Source: a bacterium (GTDB taxonomy: Bacteria; Planctomycetota; J058; JAJDCP01). Taken from it: a stretch of DNA of 21,148 bases. Each line of letters begins with the position of its first letter. Position 1 is the first letter of the stretch. Positions 8,042 through 14,769 of the stretch are shown here, in pieces. A program made the position numbers and the translations under genes. The notes under the pieces are model-generated. The model had not been told where the DNA came from. It did not search any database and saw nothing but the letters and a program-made list of their open reading frames with translations. Location: the NCBI GenBank assembly GCA_030428695.1, contig JAUIEM010000152.1, forward strand, positions 1-21,148. The letters run 5' to 3'.

Positions 8042-10750
8042 ATGAAGCGCGTTGTGGTATTCGGGCTGTTGCTGGGGTGCGTCGCGTTCGCGCAGCGCAG
8101 TGATCCCGATCTCGACGAGCTCGCCAAGGACCAGGAGGTCCTTTCCGAGCAGATCGCCGAGCTCGAGAAACGCATGAACTCGCTGGCCGACTCCTTGCAG
8201 GAGACGCAGCCGGAGCAGGCGGTGAAGATCCGCGCGACCTGGGAGCTGATGAAAGAGCTCCTGATCGAGAAGGACATGGAAGAGGTCGCGCGTCTGCTCG
8301 GCAACGACCAGGCCTTCGAAGCCGAGCAGAAGGCCGGCGACGTGGTCGACAACCTGCTGATGCTGATCAACCTGCTCAACGACCAGGCCAAGCAGCTTCC
8401 CAAGGACATCGACGAGCGCCTCGAGAGCCTCGCCGACACCAAGGAGAAGCTCAACGAGCTGATCGAGAAGCAGGAAGACCTGCTCGACGAGACCGAGAAG
8501 CAGATCAGCGACGAGCAGCATCTCGAGAACGTCAAGCAGGCGCTCGAGCAGGCGGAGAGCCTGCGCCAGAAGCAGCAGGAGCACATGGACAACCCGCAGG
8601 GCGGGGAGAGCTCCCAGGCCGGCGCCCAGAGCCTCGCCGAGGCGCTCGAGGCGCTCGGCTCGCTGCAGGAAGAGCACAAGGAGAACCGCGCCGAGATCGA
8701 GAAGCTCAAGCGGCCGGGCTCCGAGGAGCTCGACAGCGCGATCGAAGGCATCGAAGAGCTCGCCAACGAGCAGCGCGGTCTGCTCGAAGAGGCGAACGAG
8801 GCGATGGAGAAGCTCGAGCGCGCGGTCCGCGCCGAAGAGCGCGCCGCCGCCTCGGGCGACGAGAACGCTCAGCGCGAGGCCCAGGAAGCCGAGCGTGAGG
8901 CCCAGGCAGAGCTCGACGCCATCCAGGAGCGCCAGGGCGCGCTGAGCGAGAAGGCCGAAGGGCTGCAGCAGCAGCTCGACGAGATGGCCGACAGCGGCCT
9001 CGCCGAAGACGAGGAAGAGCGCGAGGCGATCGAGGACGCCCTCAACGACATCGAGAAGGCCGGCGAGGCCCTCGAGCAGGCCGCCGAGAGCATGGAGAAC
9101 GGCCAGAACGAGCAGGCCCTCGACCACCAGGAGCTGGCCGGTGCCCGTATGGCCCTCGCCGCCTCCGAGCTCGACGAGCTGCGCCGCGAGCGCGCGAACG
9201 AGAACTCCCCGGCCTTCGAGGCGGCCAACCGCGAAGAAGAGCGCCTCGCCCAGCAGGCCCAGCAGCTCTCGCAGGCCCTCGAGAAGATGCAGGAGAACGC
9301 GTCGACCAGCGGCGCGGAGACCCAGCAGGCCCAGCAGAAGGTCTCCGAGGCCCAGGACAAGATGCGCGAGGCCAGCGAGGACCTGAAGAACCGTGACGCC
9401 ACCGGCGCCGACGAGAAGATGGCGGAAGCCGACGAGCTGCTCGAAGAGGCCCGCGACCTGCTCGAGAAGAAGCAGGACCTGCTCGCCAACCGCAGCGAAG
9501 AGCAGGAAGCTGCCGACGCCCAGGCCCAGCTCGAGAAGGACGCCCAGGACCTCGCCAACAAGCTCGAGGATCTCGCCCAGCAGCGCGAGCAGCGCGGCGA
9601 CCAGGCCGGCTCGCAGTCGATGTCCAGCGCCGGCGAGAAGTCGCAGCAGGCCTCCGAACAGATGGGAGAGGCCTCGGACAAGCAGCGCGAAGGCGAAGAT
9701 CCCTCCGCCGAGCAGAAGGACGCTCTCGAGAAGCTCGACGAGGCGATCGCCGAGCTGAAGGAAGAGAAGGAGCGGGCCGAGAAAGAGCTCGACGAGCGCG
9801 ACCTCAAGGAGCTCGCCGAGAAGCAGAAAGAGCTCGCCGAGGAAGCCGAGCAGACCGCCGAGGACATCCAGAGCGACAGCAACAAGTCCGAGACCGAGCA
9901 GCAGGCGGGCGAGAAGGCCGGCCAGGCCGGTCAGAAGATGCAGGGCGCATCGGAGTCCCTCGGCCAGAACAACAGCTCGGACGCCGCCCAGCAGCAGGAA
10001 GAGGCCCTCGAGGAGCTCAAGCAGGCCCGCGAGGAGGTCGAGAAGGAGGAAGAGGAGTACAAGACGCAGCAGCAGCAGCAGACCCTGTACGACCTAAAAA
10101 CCGCCCTCGACAAGGCGATCAAGTCCCAGGAAGACATCAACGCGACGACCCGCGACCTCGAGCTCCAGCGCCTCGAGAACGCCGGCAAGCGCTCCTTCCT
10201 GCGCAAGTACGTGCTCAAGACCGGGACCCAGGCCGACAACCAGCGCGACCTGGCGACCTTCCTCGACGAGGTCAAGCTCAAGCTCGAGGAAGAGAACGTC
10301 ACCGTCTACCAGTGGCTGGTCGAGAGCATGCAGGCCGACATGGGCTTCGTCGCCGAGCGCCTGACCTCGGACAACAATGACGAGCGCACCGACACCGTCA
10401 CCCAGGGCATGCAGAACGAGGTGCTCGCCAACCTCAAGGACCTGCGCGACGCCCTCGAGCGCGAGTACCGCCAGAAGCAGCAGGACCAGGCCGGTGGCGG
10501 TGGTGGTGGCGGCGGTGGCGGCGGCCAGCAGCCGCTGGTTCCGCCCGTCGCCCAGCTGAAGATGCTGCGCAAGATCCAGGAGAAGATCCTGCGCGAGACC
10601 AACGACCTGTCCTCGTCCGTCAACCAGGTCGACGAGCTGAACCTGTTCCAGCAGCTGACCCTCGAGCGCCTCGCGGCCAAGCAGGGCAACCTGGCCGAGC
10701 TGCTCGAGAAGATGCTCAACGAGCTGAGCCAGCAGCAGGGCCCGCAGTAG
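8042..10750 (+). CDS. Giant exported Glu/Gln/Ala-rich coiled-coil protein with poly-glycine hinge
   Basis: 902 residues. The N-terminus MKRVVVFGLLLGCVAFA before Q18 is a signal peptide. Almost all of residues 20-800 is charged helix, rich in E, Q, A, K, L and D with long heptad-like runs, and I see no cysteine in the mature chain. A conserved-looking segment at about 683-815 (LYDLKTALDKAI through REYRQKQQDQA) is less repetitive. Eleven consecutive glycines (residues 818-828, bases 10493-10525) then form a flexible hinge. The tail opens PLVPPVAQLKMLRKIQEKI, an ELK-L-R-x-Q type motif seen at the C-terminus of large planctomycete coiled-coil proteins. It is probably a long periplasmic rod or spacer working with the DUF4175-like protein. 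Similarity searches with it will pick up SMC- and myosin-like proteins through composition alone, and no ATPase motif is present. Confidence 0.8.
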   Translation: MKRVVVFGLLLGCVAFAQRSDPDLDELAKDQEVLSEQIAELEKRMNSLADSLQETQPEQAVKIRATWELMKELLIEKDMEEVARLLGNDQAFEAEQKAGDVVDNLLMLINLLNDQAKQLPKDIDERLESLADTKEKLNELIEKQEDLLDETEKQISDEQHLENVKQALEQAESLRQKQQEHMDNPQGGESSQAGAQSLAEALEALGSLQEEHKENRAEIEKLKRPGSEELDSAIEGIEELANEQRGLLEEANEAMEKLERAVRAEERAAASGDENAQREAQEAEREAQAELDAIQERQGALSEKAEGLQQQLDEMADSGLAEDEEEREAIEDALNDIEKAGEALEQAAESMENGQNEQALDHQELAGARMALAASELDELRRERANENSPAFEAANREEERLAQQAQQLSQALEKMQENASTSGAETQQAQQKVSEAQDKMREASEDLKNRDATGADEKMAEADELLEEARDLLEKKQDLLANRSEEQEAADAQAQLEKDAQDLANKLEDLAQQREQRGDQAGSQSMSSAGEKSQQASEQMGEASDKQREGEDPSAEQKDALEKLDEAIAELKEEKERAEKELDERDLKELAEKQKELAEEAEQTAEDIQSDSNKSETEQQAGEKAGQAGQKMQGASESLGQNNSSDAAQQQEEALEELKQAREEVEKEEEEYKTQQQQQTLYDLKTALDKAIKSQEDINATTRDLELQRLENAGKRSFLRKYVLKTGTQADNQRDLATFLDEVKLKLEEENVTVYQWLVESMQADMGFVAERLTSDNNDERTDTVTQGMQNEVLANLKDLRDALEREYRQKQQDQAGGGGGGGGGGGQQPLVPPVAQLKMLRKIQEKILRETNDLSSSVNQVDELNLFQQLTLERLAAKQGNLAELLEKMLNELSQQQGPQ
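10493..10525 (+). repeat. Poly-glycine codon tract (GGT/GGC x11)
   Basis: Eleven glycine codons in a row, mixed GGT and GGC, inside the coiled-coil gene. The mix of codons argues against recent slippage of one triplet. The tract marks a flexible hinge between the helical rod and the conserved C-terminal tail. Confidence 0.9.
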
Positions 10751-10770
10751 CCGACCCTGTTCTCCGCCCG

Positions 10771-10803
10771 GGGGCCCGCTTCGGCGGGCCTTCGGTGTTT
10801 GTT
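10771..10803 (+). terminator. Rho-independent-type terminator after the coiled-coil gene
   Basis: A stem of GGCCCGC (10773-10779) and GCGGGCC (10784-10790) closes on a TTCG tetraloop with a C-G closing pair, a very stable hairpin. Two G-U pairs can extend it. A T-rich stretch, TTCGGTGTTTGTTG, follows. It lies 20 bp after the stop codon. Read from the minus strand there is no T run after the hairpin, so termination of the convergent gene here would be weaker. Confidence 0.75.
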
Positions 10804-10809
10804 GGGGGG

Positions 10810-11232
10810 TCAGCCGAGCTGCGCCCGCAGCGCGTCCGACAGCTCCGGCTGCGGCCAGCTCTCCCGGGGCGGCAGCTCCGCCAGCGTGAAGGGCAGCTCG
10901 CGTCCGGGCCAGCGCAAGCCGAGCCCGGCGTAGAAGCGCTCGAGCGCCTCGAGCCAGGCGCGGACCGCGACCCCCCAGAAGCCCGGCCCGACCGCGGCGA
11001 GCTTGCGCCGCACCTTGCGCAGGTTCGACAGCGCCCCATAGGCGTTCCCGCGGGCGAGCTGGTAGCGGCTGACCGAGAGCTGCAGCACCGCCTGGCAGCC
11101 GAGCTTCTCGCGGCCGGACACCCGCTTCCAGGTCTGCTCGATCTCCTCGTGGGCCTCGTAGTCCCGATGGGCGAGGATCAGCCGGATACCGGCCAGGTAG
11201 TCGGCGGGAAGCGGGGGGAGGCTGTCGGGCAT
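10810..11232 (-). CDS. DUF309 family protein
   Basis: 140 residues starting MPDSLPPLPADYLAG. The DUF309 hallmarks are present: the Y-E-A-H-E-E-I-E-Q-T-W-K helix (about 25-36), and a second helix ending S-V-S-R-Y-Q-L-A-R-G-N-A-Y-G-A (about 53-67) followed by L-R-K-V-R-R-K-L. DUF309 proteins are small soluble helical proteins of unknown biochemical role, and the H-E-x-x-E metal-like motif is a family feature. A longer open frame runs upstream, but its peptide is low-complexity. The ATG at 11232 has a GAGGG on the minus strand at 11244-11240, 7 nt away. The gene stands alone, convergent with the envelope cluster and divergent from the cassette at 11482. Confidence 0.85.
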   Translation of the reverse strand: MPDSLPPLPADYLAGIRLILAHRDYEAHEEIEQTWKRVSGREKLGCQAVLQLSVSRYQLARGNAYGALSNLRKVRRKLAAVGPGFWGVAVRAWLEALERFYAGLGLRWPGRELPFTLAELPPRESWPQPELSDALRAQLG

Positions 11233-11318
11233 GGCTCGGCCCTCGTCGCGGGTCGGGCCAGTATGAACCAGCCGGCGGGCCCACGCCAGCCTCGACCGAC
11301 CGTCGCGTGAGCGCGGGC

Positions 11319-11341
11319 CTGCACTGTGCGTCCCAGTGCAG
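11319..11341. repeat. Inverted repeat CTGCACT-N9-AGTGCAG
   Basis: Perfect 7-bp arms at 11319-11325 and 11335-11341 with a 9-bp spacer, in the divergent intergenic region. It could be an operator or a leader hairpin. It has no T tract, so it is not a plain terminator. Confidence 0.6.
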
Positions 11342-11468
11342 CCGCCCCGACCCGTGCCTGCCCGCCATGCGCCGCGCACCTGCGAACGCAATCCAAACCC
11401 CACCAAAGGATTACACCACCACTCCGGAGCTGGCACTCCGCTTGCTCCCCTGCCTGGCGGCCCACCAC

Positions 11469-11477
11469 GAGGAGGAG
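11469..11477 (+). promoter_or_regulatory. Shine-Dalgarno site deciding the start at 11482
   Basis: GAGGAGGAG ends 4 nt before the ATG at 11482. The same frame is open back to a GTG at 11326, but that has no comparable site and its extra 52 residues look non-coding. Confidence 0.7.
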
Positions 11478-11481
11478 TGCG

Positions 11482-12009
11482 ATGCCTGTTTCCACGACGA
11501 AGACTGGTTCCCGTGTAGAGATCGATGGCGAGCCCGGGACGCCGACCCGGCTGCGCACGGGTGTGCCGTACGCGATCACCTTCCCCAGCCCGACAGGAGC
11601 GGTCGAGGTGCTCGTCGTCGATCACGAAGGCGCGCCGGTGCCCGCGGTGGCGGTGCGCCTCCACCTGCGGCCGGCCAACGGTGCGCGCATGAACCTCGCC
11701 CGGACCCTGCAGACCGACGCGGCCGGCCGCGCGCTGTTCGAGGAGGTGCCCCTCGGCACCGCCCGGCTCCGCCTCGAGTCGTTGCCGAGCTCCCTGCGCG
11801 GCAGCGCGGCGCCTCCCGACCAGCACAGCCTGCGTCTGCGCTTCGACCGCAAGGAGCGCGCGCTCCAGGTGAAGGCCGACGGGCGCGAGACCGTGCGCGT
11901 GCAGGTGCGCCACGAGCACGCAGAGGGCGCGACCGCCGCGTTCGTCCGCGGCATCCAGCGCCTGGGCGGCGCCTCCCTGTCCACCCTGTCCGCGCTGCTG
12001 CGCGCCTGA
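11482..12009 (+). CDS. Small protein with one carboxypeptidase-regulatory-like (transthyretin-like) domain
   Basis: 175 residues with no signal peptide and no membrane helix. Residues about 41-99 form one beta-sandwich regulatory-like module: V-E-V-L-V-V-D-H-E-G-A-P-V-P opens it, T-D-A-A-G-R-A-L-F-E-E-V-P-L-G-T (78-93) marks the usual T-D-x-x-G-x-x-x-F-x-x-x-x-x-G turn, and A-R-L-R-L closes it. The last 25 residues are a short hydrophobic-to-small-residue helix. The function is unknown. Modules of this style occur in surface repeat proteins and also in small proteins next to type VI secretion effectors, where they may adapt cargo (established style, inferred here). It is followed after 17 bp by a large unrecognised gene and the two are surely co-transcribed. 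The first 15 codons use more A/T-ending codons (AAG ACT GGT, CGT GTA) than the rest. Confidence 0.75.
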   Translation: MPVSTTKTGSRVEIDGEPGTPTRLRTGVPYAITFPSPTGAVEVLVVDHEGAPVPAVAVRLHLRPANGARMNLARTLQTDAAGRALFEEVPLGTARLRLESLPSSLRGSAAPPDQHSLRLRFDRKERALQVKADGRETVRVQVRHEHAEGATAAFVRGIQRLGGASLSTLSALLRA

Positions 12010-12014
12010 ACCCC

Positions 12015-12020
12015 GAGGAG
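12015..12020 (+). promoter_or_regulatory. Shine-Dalgarno site deciding the start at 12027
   Basis: GAGGAG ends 6 nt before the ATG at 12027. The frame is open without stops back to 11307, but the upstream part overlaps the preceding gene and reads as arginine- and alanine-rich noise. Confidence 0.75.
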
Positions 12021-12026
12021 ACAGCC

Positions 12027-14738
12027 ATGGAGAGCATCTACGAGAACTTCCTGCTCGGCAGATACAAGGTCGGCTACGGCGCCGACGGCGAAGAGGCGCC
12101 CGCCACGCCGACGGACTTCCGCTACCTGACCGGCAGCAGGAACGGCTGGTTCCCCCACGACCACGGCTACGCCAACACCTTCATCGACCGCGACACCTTC
12201 AGCCGCAAGAAGCACATGTGGGAGAGCAAGGGACTCCGCCAGGTCGTCCGCCACAAGCTCGGCCTGCACAAGCTGCCGCGCATCGACGAGCGCTCCTGCG
12301 ACGAGGCCCTGGAGCAGGTCGAGAGCGTGATCATGGCGCTGTACGAGATCAACGCCGAGCTCGAGGATTGGACGAAGGAAGACGACGGCAACCGCGGCGT
12401 CAACTACTGGAAGGGCTGTGTGAAGCGGGCGACGCTCCCCGCCCTGCAGGCCACCGCGAAGAGCCTGATGTTCGAGCGGGTGCGCCTGCGCCACTTCCTG
12501 ACCCAGTGGAACCGCCTCCAGCACTGGATCGACGTCCTGGTCGACCAGATCTGCAACTACTACGTGATCCTCTTCCAGTACGGCCTGCCCTGCGCGGTCG
12601 CGAAGTCCGAGCGGGTGCTCGGCGAGCACGGCGGGGTGCCGCTGACCTACTTCTGGTTCCTGCGGCTGTACGGACTCGGCGACCTGGCGCAGGCGATGGG
12701 GATCGGTGACACCTTCGACAAGTCCGGCAAGTTCCGCACCGCCGTCGGCCGGTACTTCGACGCCCTCCGCGGCTGGCAGGCGCAGTGGCTCAAGGCCCTG
12801 GCGAGCATCCAGTCGGCGTACGCCAAGAAGTGGGAGGAGAAGGAGAAGGCCGAGCAGGCGGAGATCGACACGATCAACAAGAAGATCGCGCGGATCACCG
12901 AGGTCGCCGGCTACGTCGACACCGCCTCCGCGATCTTCCCCAGCCTGTCCCTCGGCGGTCTGGTCAAGAAGGGGGTCGGCTCGATGGGCCAGGGACTCCA
13001 GCGGGTCTTCGACAGCCCGGGAAACGTCGGGCTCGGGAACCTGATGGTGCGCGCGACGATCTACGACCAGCGCAACATGGACAAGTGGCCGAGCGATCGT
13101 GAGGCGCGCTGGTTCGCAAACGCCGACGCTGGCGCCCAGGCGCTGCAGACGGTGATCTCCGCCATCCCCGAGCCGCCGCCCACGCTGCAGCTGTTCAACG
13201 GCGAGCTCCATATGGTCGACAAGGCGATCCGGCGCAAGGTGTCGATCGACCACCACGGCAACGTCAGCCTGGACGACGAGGTCGAGCTCGCCCCGAACGT
13301 CCTGCGCGAGGACTTCAAGTCCTACACCCAGGGCCGCATGACCAAGGTCGCCAAGGAGGTGCTGCAGGTCGGCTGGAAGAAGCACCTCGAGACCCTGGCG
13401 GCGGACACCACGCCGCAGGGCCGCATGAAGCTGCGCGAGACCCAGGCGCTGGCCAGTCTCGTCAACGGCGTCGCCACCGGCAGCCTCAACTTCGCGACCC
13501 TCGCCAACTCCGTGGCGACCCTGTACTACAACGACGACCTCCTGCGCCATGCGTGTCGCAAGCAGGTCGCCTCCGAGTTCAAGCAGCTGGTCGCGGGGCT
13601 GAGCCAGGGGCTGCTCGACGCCTCGCAGCGGGAGGCGCTGTACGCGGCGGAGGGCGCGCTGGCGACCGCGAGGGAGGCGGTGTCCGACACCTTCCAGGGC
13701 TACCGCGACGCCCTGCTCAAGGACTTCCGCGAGGCCGGGCCGACGGTGGCGCGCAAAGTCCGTAAGGCCTACGCGGAGTTCGCCGACGCCGAGGCCCTGC
13801 GCGAGGAGATCAACAAGCAGAACGCCCTGCAGGGCCTCGATCCGATCAGCCGCAAGCAGGCCCGGCGGGAGTTCAAGAAGCTGCAGAAGGGCTGGGACTT
13901 CGCCCCCAGCTGCGGCGTCCTCGCCCAGCGCATCCGGCAGGAGCCGAAGAAGGTCCTGCCGAGCGCGCTGCCGGGCTTCTTCGACAAGCTGCCGTACGCC
14001 AAGAACCAGTCACAACTGCTCGATGTCGCCTACTACCTGCCGGGGAACTGGGACGTGGAGGTGGACGACAAGCCCGACCAGCCGATGAGCGGCAACGAGG
14101 AGCAGCAGAAGGAGTACTACCTCGGCTTCGGACTGGTCCTCAGCCAGATCAAGGCGATCGACGTCAGCGCCCAGATCGTCGCCGCCCTCTCCGGCACCTT
14201 CACGGAGCTCGTCGAGCCTGATCCGGTCCACGACGTGTGGAGCAAGCCCGTGCTCTCGGACCCGCGCAGCTTCCTGGATCTCGGCGCGACGCAGCGCGAC
14301 GTGCGGGGCTTCGGCGAGAAGATCGATGTGTGGAGCTTCCTGCGCGCCTACAAAGGAAGCCGCAACGCGGGCTTCCAGGGCATCGGGAACCTCGACGAGG
14401 TCCTCGCCGTCGCCAAGGACCGCTGCTCCTCTGCCTGGAACACGCTGGAGAAGGCGGCCGGTCAGGGGTCGAACGAGCTGTTGCTGAACAAGGTGATCGC
14501 GCCCCTCGAGCGCTCGGTGTCGAAGCCGAAGTCGAGCCCGTACCTGAAGACCCCCCTCAGCGACGCGCTGCGCCGAGCCTTGACGAAGGTGTTCGCCGAG
14601 ACCCGCGCCGCTTCGGGGGCTCCGGCCAAGGACCAGACCTTCTTCAAGAACTCTGTCGGCAAACTCATCCAGGGCGCCCCCTACGTCGGCGGCCCGCCCC
14701 GGCGCAGCCTGCAGCAGCTGATCCGCGACGGGGCCTGA
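12027..14738 (+). CDS. Large protein of unknown function, mostly helical (cassette partner)
   Basis: 903 residues that I do not recognise. It has no signal peptide and no clear membrane helix. The N-terminus is rich in aromatics and glycine (residues 1-55, including W-F-P-H-D-H-G-Y). Residues 90-260 are helical and aromatic-rich, including H-W-I-D-V-L-V-D-Q-I-C-N-Y-Y-V (166-180). A short charged coil (about 265-292) leads into a glycine-rich amphipathic segment (about 299-330, containing SLSLGGLVKKGVGSMGQG). Residues 380-430 look beta-rich (L-Q-L-F-N-G-E-L-H-M-V-D, then V-S-I-D-H-H-G-N-V-S-L), and 435-640 are long helices. The C-terminal 250 residues are mixed, with a basic proline-containing tail. 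Amino-acid composition is normal and the start has a strong ribosome site, so it is a real gene. It follows the small regulatory-like protein by 17 bp. It might be a secreted or contact-dependent effector exported with that partner, but nothing in the window proves it. Confidence 0.7.
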   Translation: MESIYENFLLGRYKVGYGADGEEAPATPTDFRYLTGSRNGWFPHDHGYANTFIDRDTFSRKKHMWESKGLRQVVRHKLGLHKLPRIDERSCDEALEQVESVIMALYEINAELEDWTKEDDGNRGVNYWKGCVKRATLPALQATAKSLMFERVRLRHFLTQWNRLQHWIDVLVDQICNYYVILFQYGLPCAVAKSERVLGEHGGVPLTYFWFLRLYGLGDLAQAMGIGDTFDKSGKFRTAVGRYFDALRGWQAQWLKALASIQSAYAKKWEEKEKAEQAEIDTINKKIARITEVAGYVDTASAIFPSLSLGGLVKKGVGSMGQGLQRVFDSPGNVGLGNLMVRATIYDQRNMDKWPSDREARWFANADAGAQALQTVISAIPEPPPTLQLFNGELHMVDKAIRRKVSIDHHGNVSLDDEVELAPNVLREDFKSYTQGRMTKVAKEVLQVGWKKHLETLAADTTPQGRMKLRETQALASLVNGVATGSLNFATLANSVATLYYNDDLLRHACRKQVASEFKQLVAGLSQGLLDASQREALYAAEGALATAREAVSDTFQGYRDALLKDFREAGPTVARKVRKAYAEFADAEALREEINKQNALQGLDPISRKQARREFKKLQKGWDFAPSCGVLAQRIRQEPKKVLPSALPGFFDKLPYAKNQSQLLDVAYYLPGNWDVEVDDKPDQPMSGNEEQQKEYYLGFGLVLSQIKAIDVSAQIVAALSGTFTELVEPDPVHDVWSKPVLSDPRSFLDLGATQRDVRGFGEKIDVWSFLRAYKGSRNAGFQGIGNLDEVLAVAKDRCSSAWNTLEKAAGQGSNELLLNKVIAPLERSVSKPKSSPYLKTPLSDALRRALTKVFAETRAASGAPAKDQTFFKNSVGKLIQGAPYVGGPPRRSLQQLIRDGA

Positions 14739-14769
14739 ACCCGTCATTTGCCCCGGACTGCGCCGCCCC
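14739..14769. other. Short convergent gap between cassette and kinase
   Basis: 31 bp between two convergent stop codons. No hairpin with a T tract is visible in it for either strand, so the two transcripts may overlap at their 3' ends. Confidence 0.5.

Larger units (their letters stand above)
11233..11481. other. Divergent intergenic region between the DUF309 gene and the two-gene cassette
   Basis: 249 bp with no convincing gene. Frames of the two downstream genes stay open through it, but the peptides are proline-, arginine- and cysteine-rich nonsense. It must carry the promoters of the divergent flanking genes. The stretch 11385-11430 is more A-rich than its surroundings and is the likeliest promoter area for the plus-strand cassette, though I could not fit a standard -35/-10 pair. 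An inverted repeat at 11319-11341 lies between. Confidence 0.5.

Noticed and set aside
8042..8095. Lipoprotein signal (LLGC) in the coiled-coil protein
   Set aside because: The cysteine is at residue 13 with leucine at -2, leaving a short hydrophobic core. The AFA|Q site a few residues later fits signal peptidase I better.
5455..8766. An 1103-codon minus-strand open frame opposite the DUF4175-like gene
   Set aside because: It spans an intergenic gap and two genes, has a D/R/V/L-biased composition typical of antisense of this codon usage, and no ribosome site. The other long antisense frames (2310-4115, 11622-13550, 17825-19057, 18850-20289) fail in the same way.
10091..10102. Programmed frameshift at CTAAAAACC in the coiled-coil gene
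   Set aside because: The A5 run is short, not a full slippery heptamer, and the frame continues uninterrupted to a sensible C-terminus.
8042..10750. SMC, RecN or Rad50-like ATPase
   Set aside because: Similarity would be coiled-coil composition only. There is no Walker A or signature motif, and the protein has a signal peptide.
11307..12026. N-terminal extension of the 903-residue protein (frame open back to 11307)
   Set aside because: The extension overlaps the real upstream gene in another frame and is R/A/P-rich noise, while a strong Shine-Dalgarno site precedes 12027.
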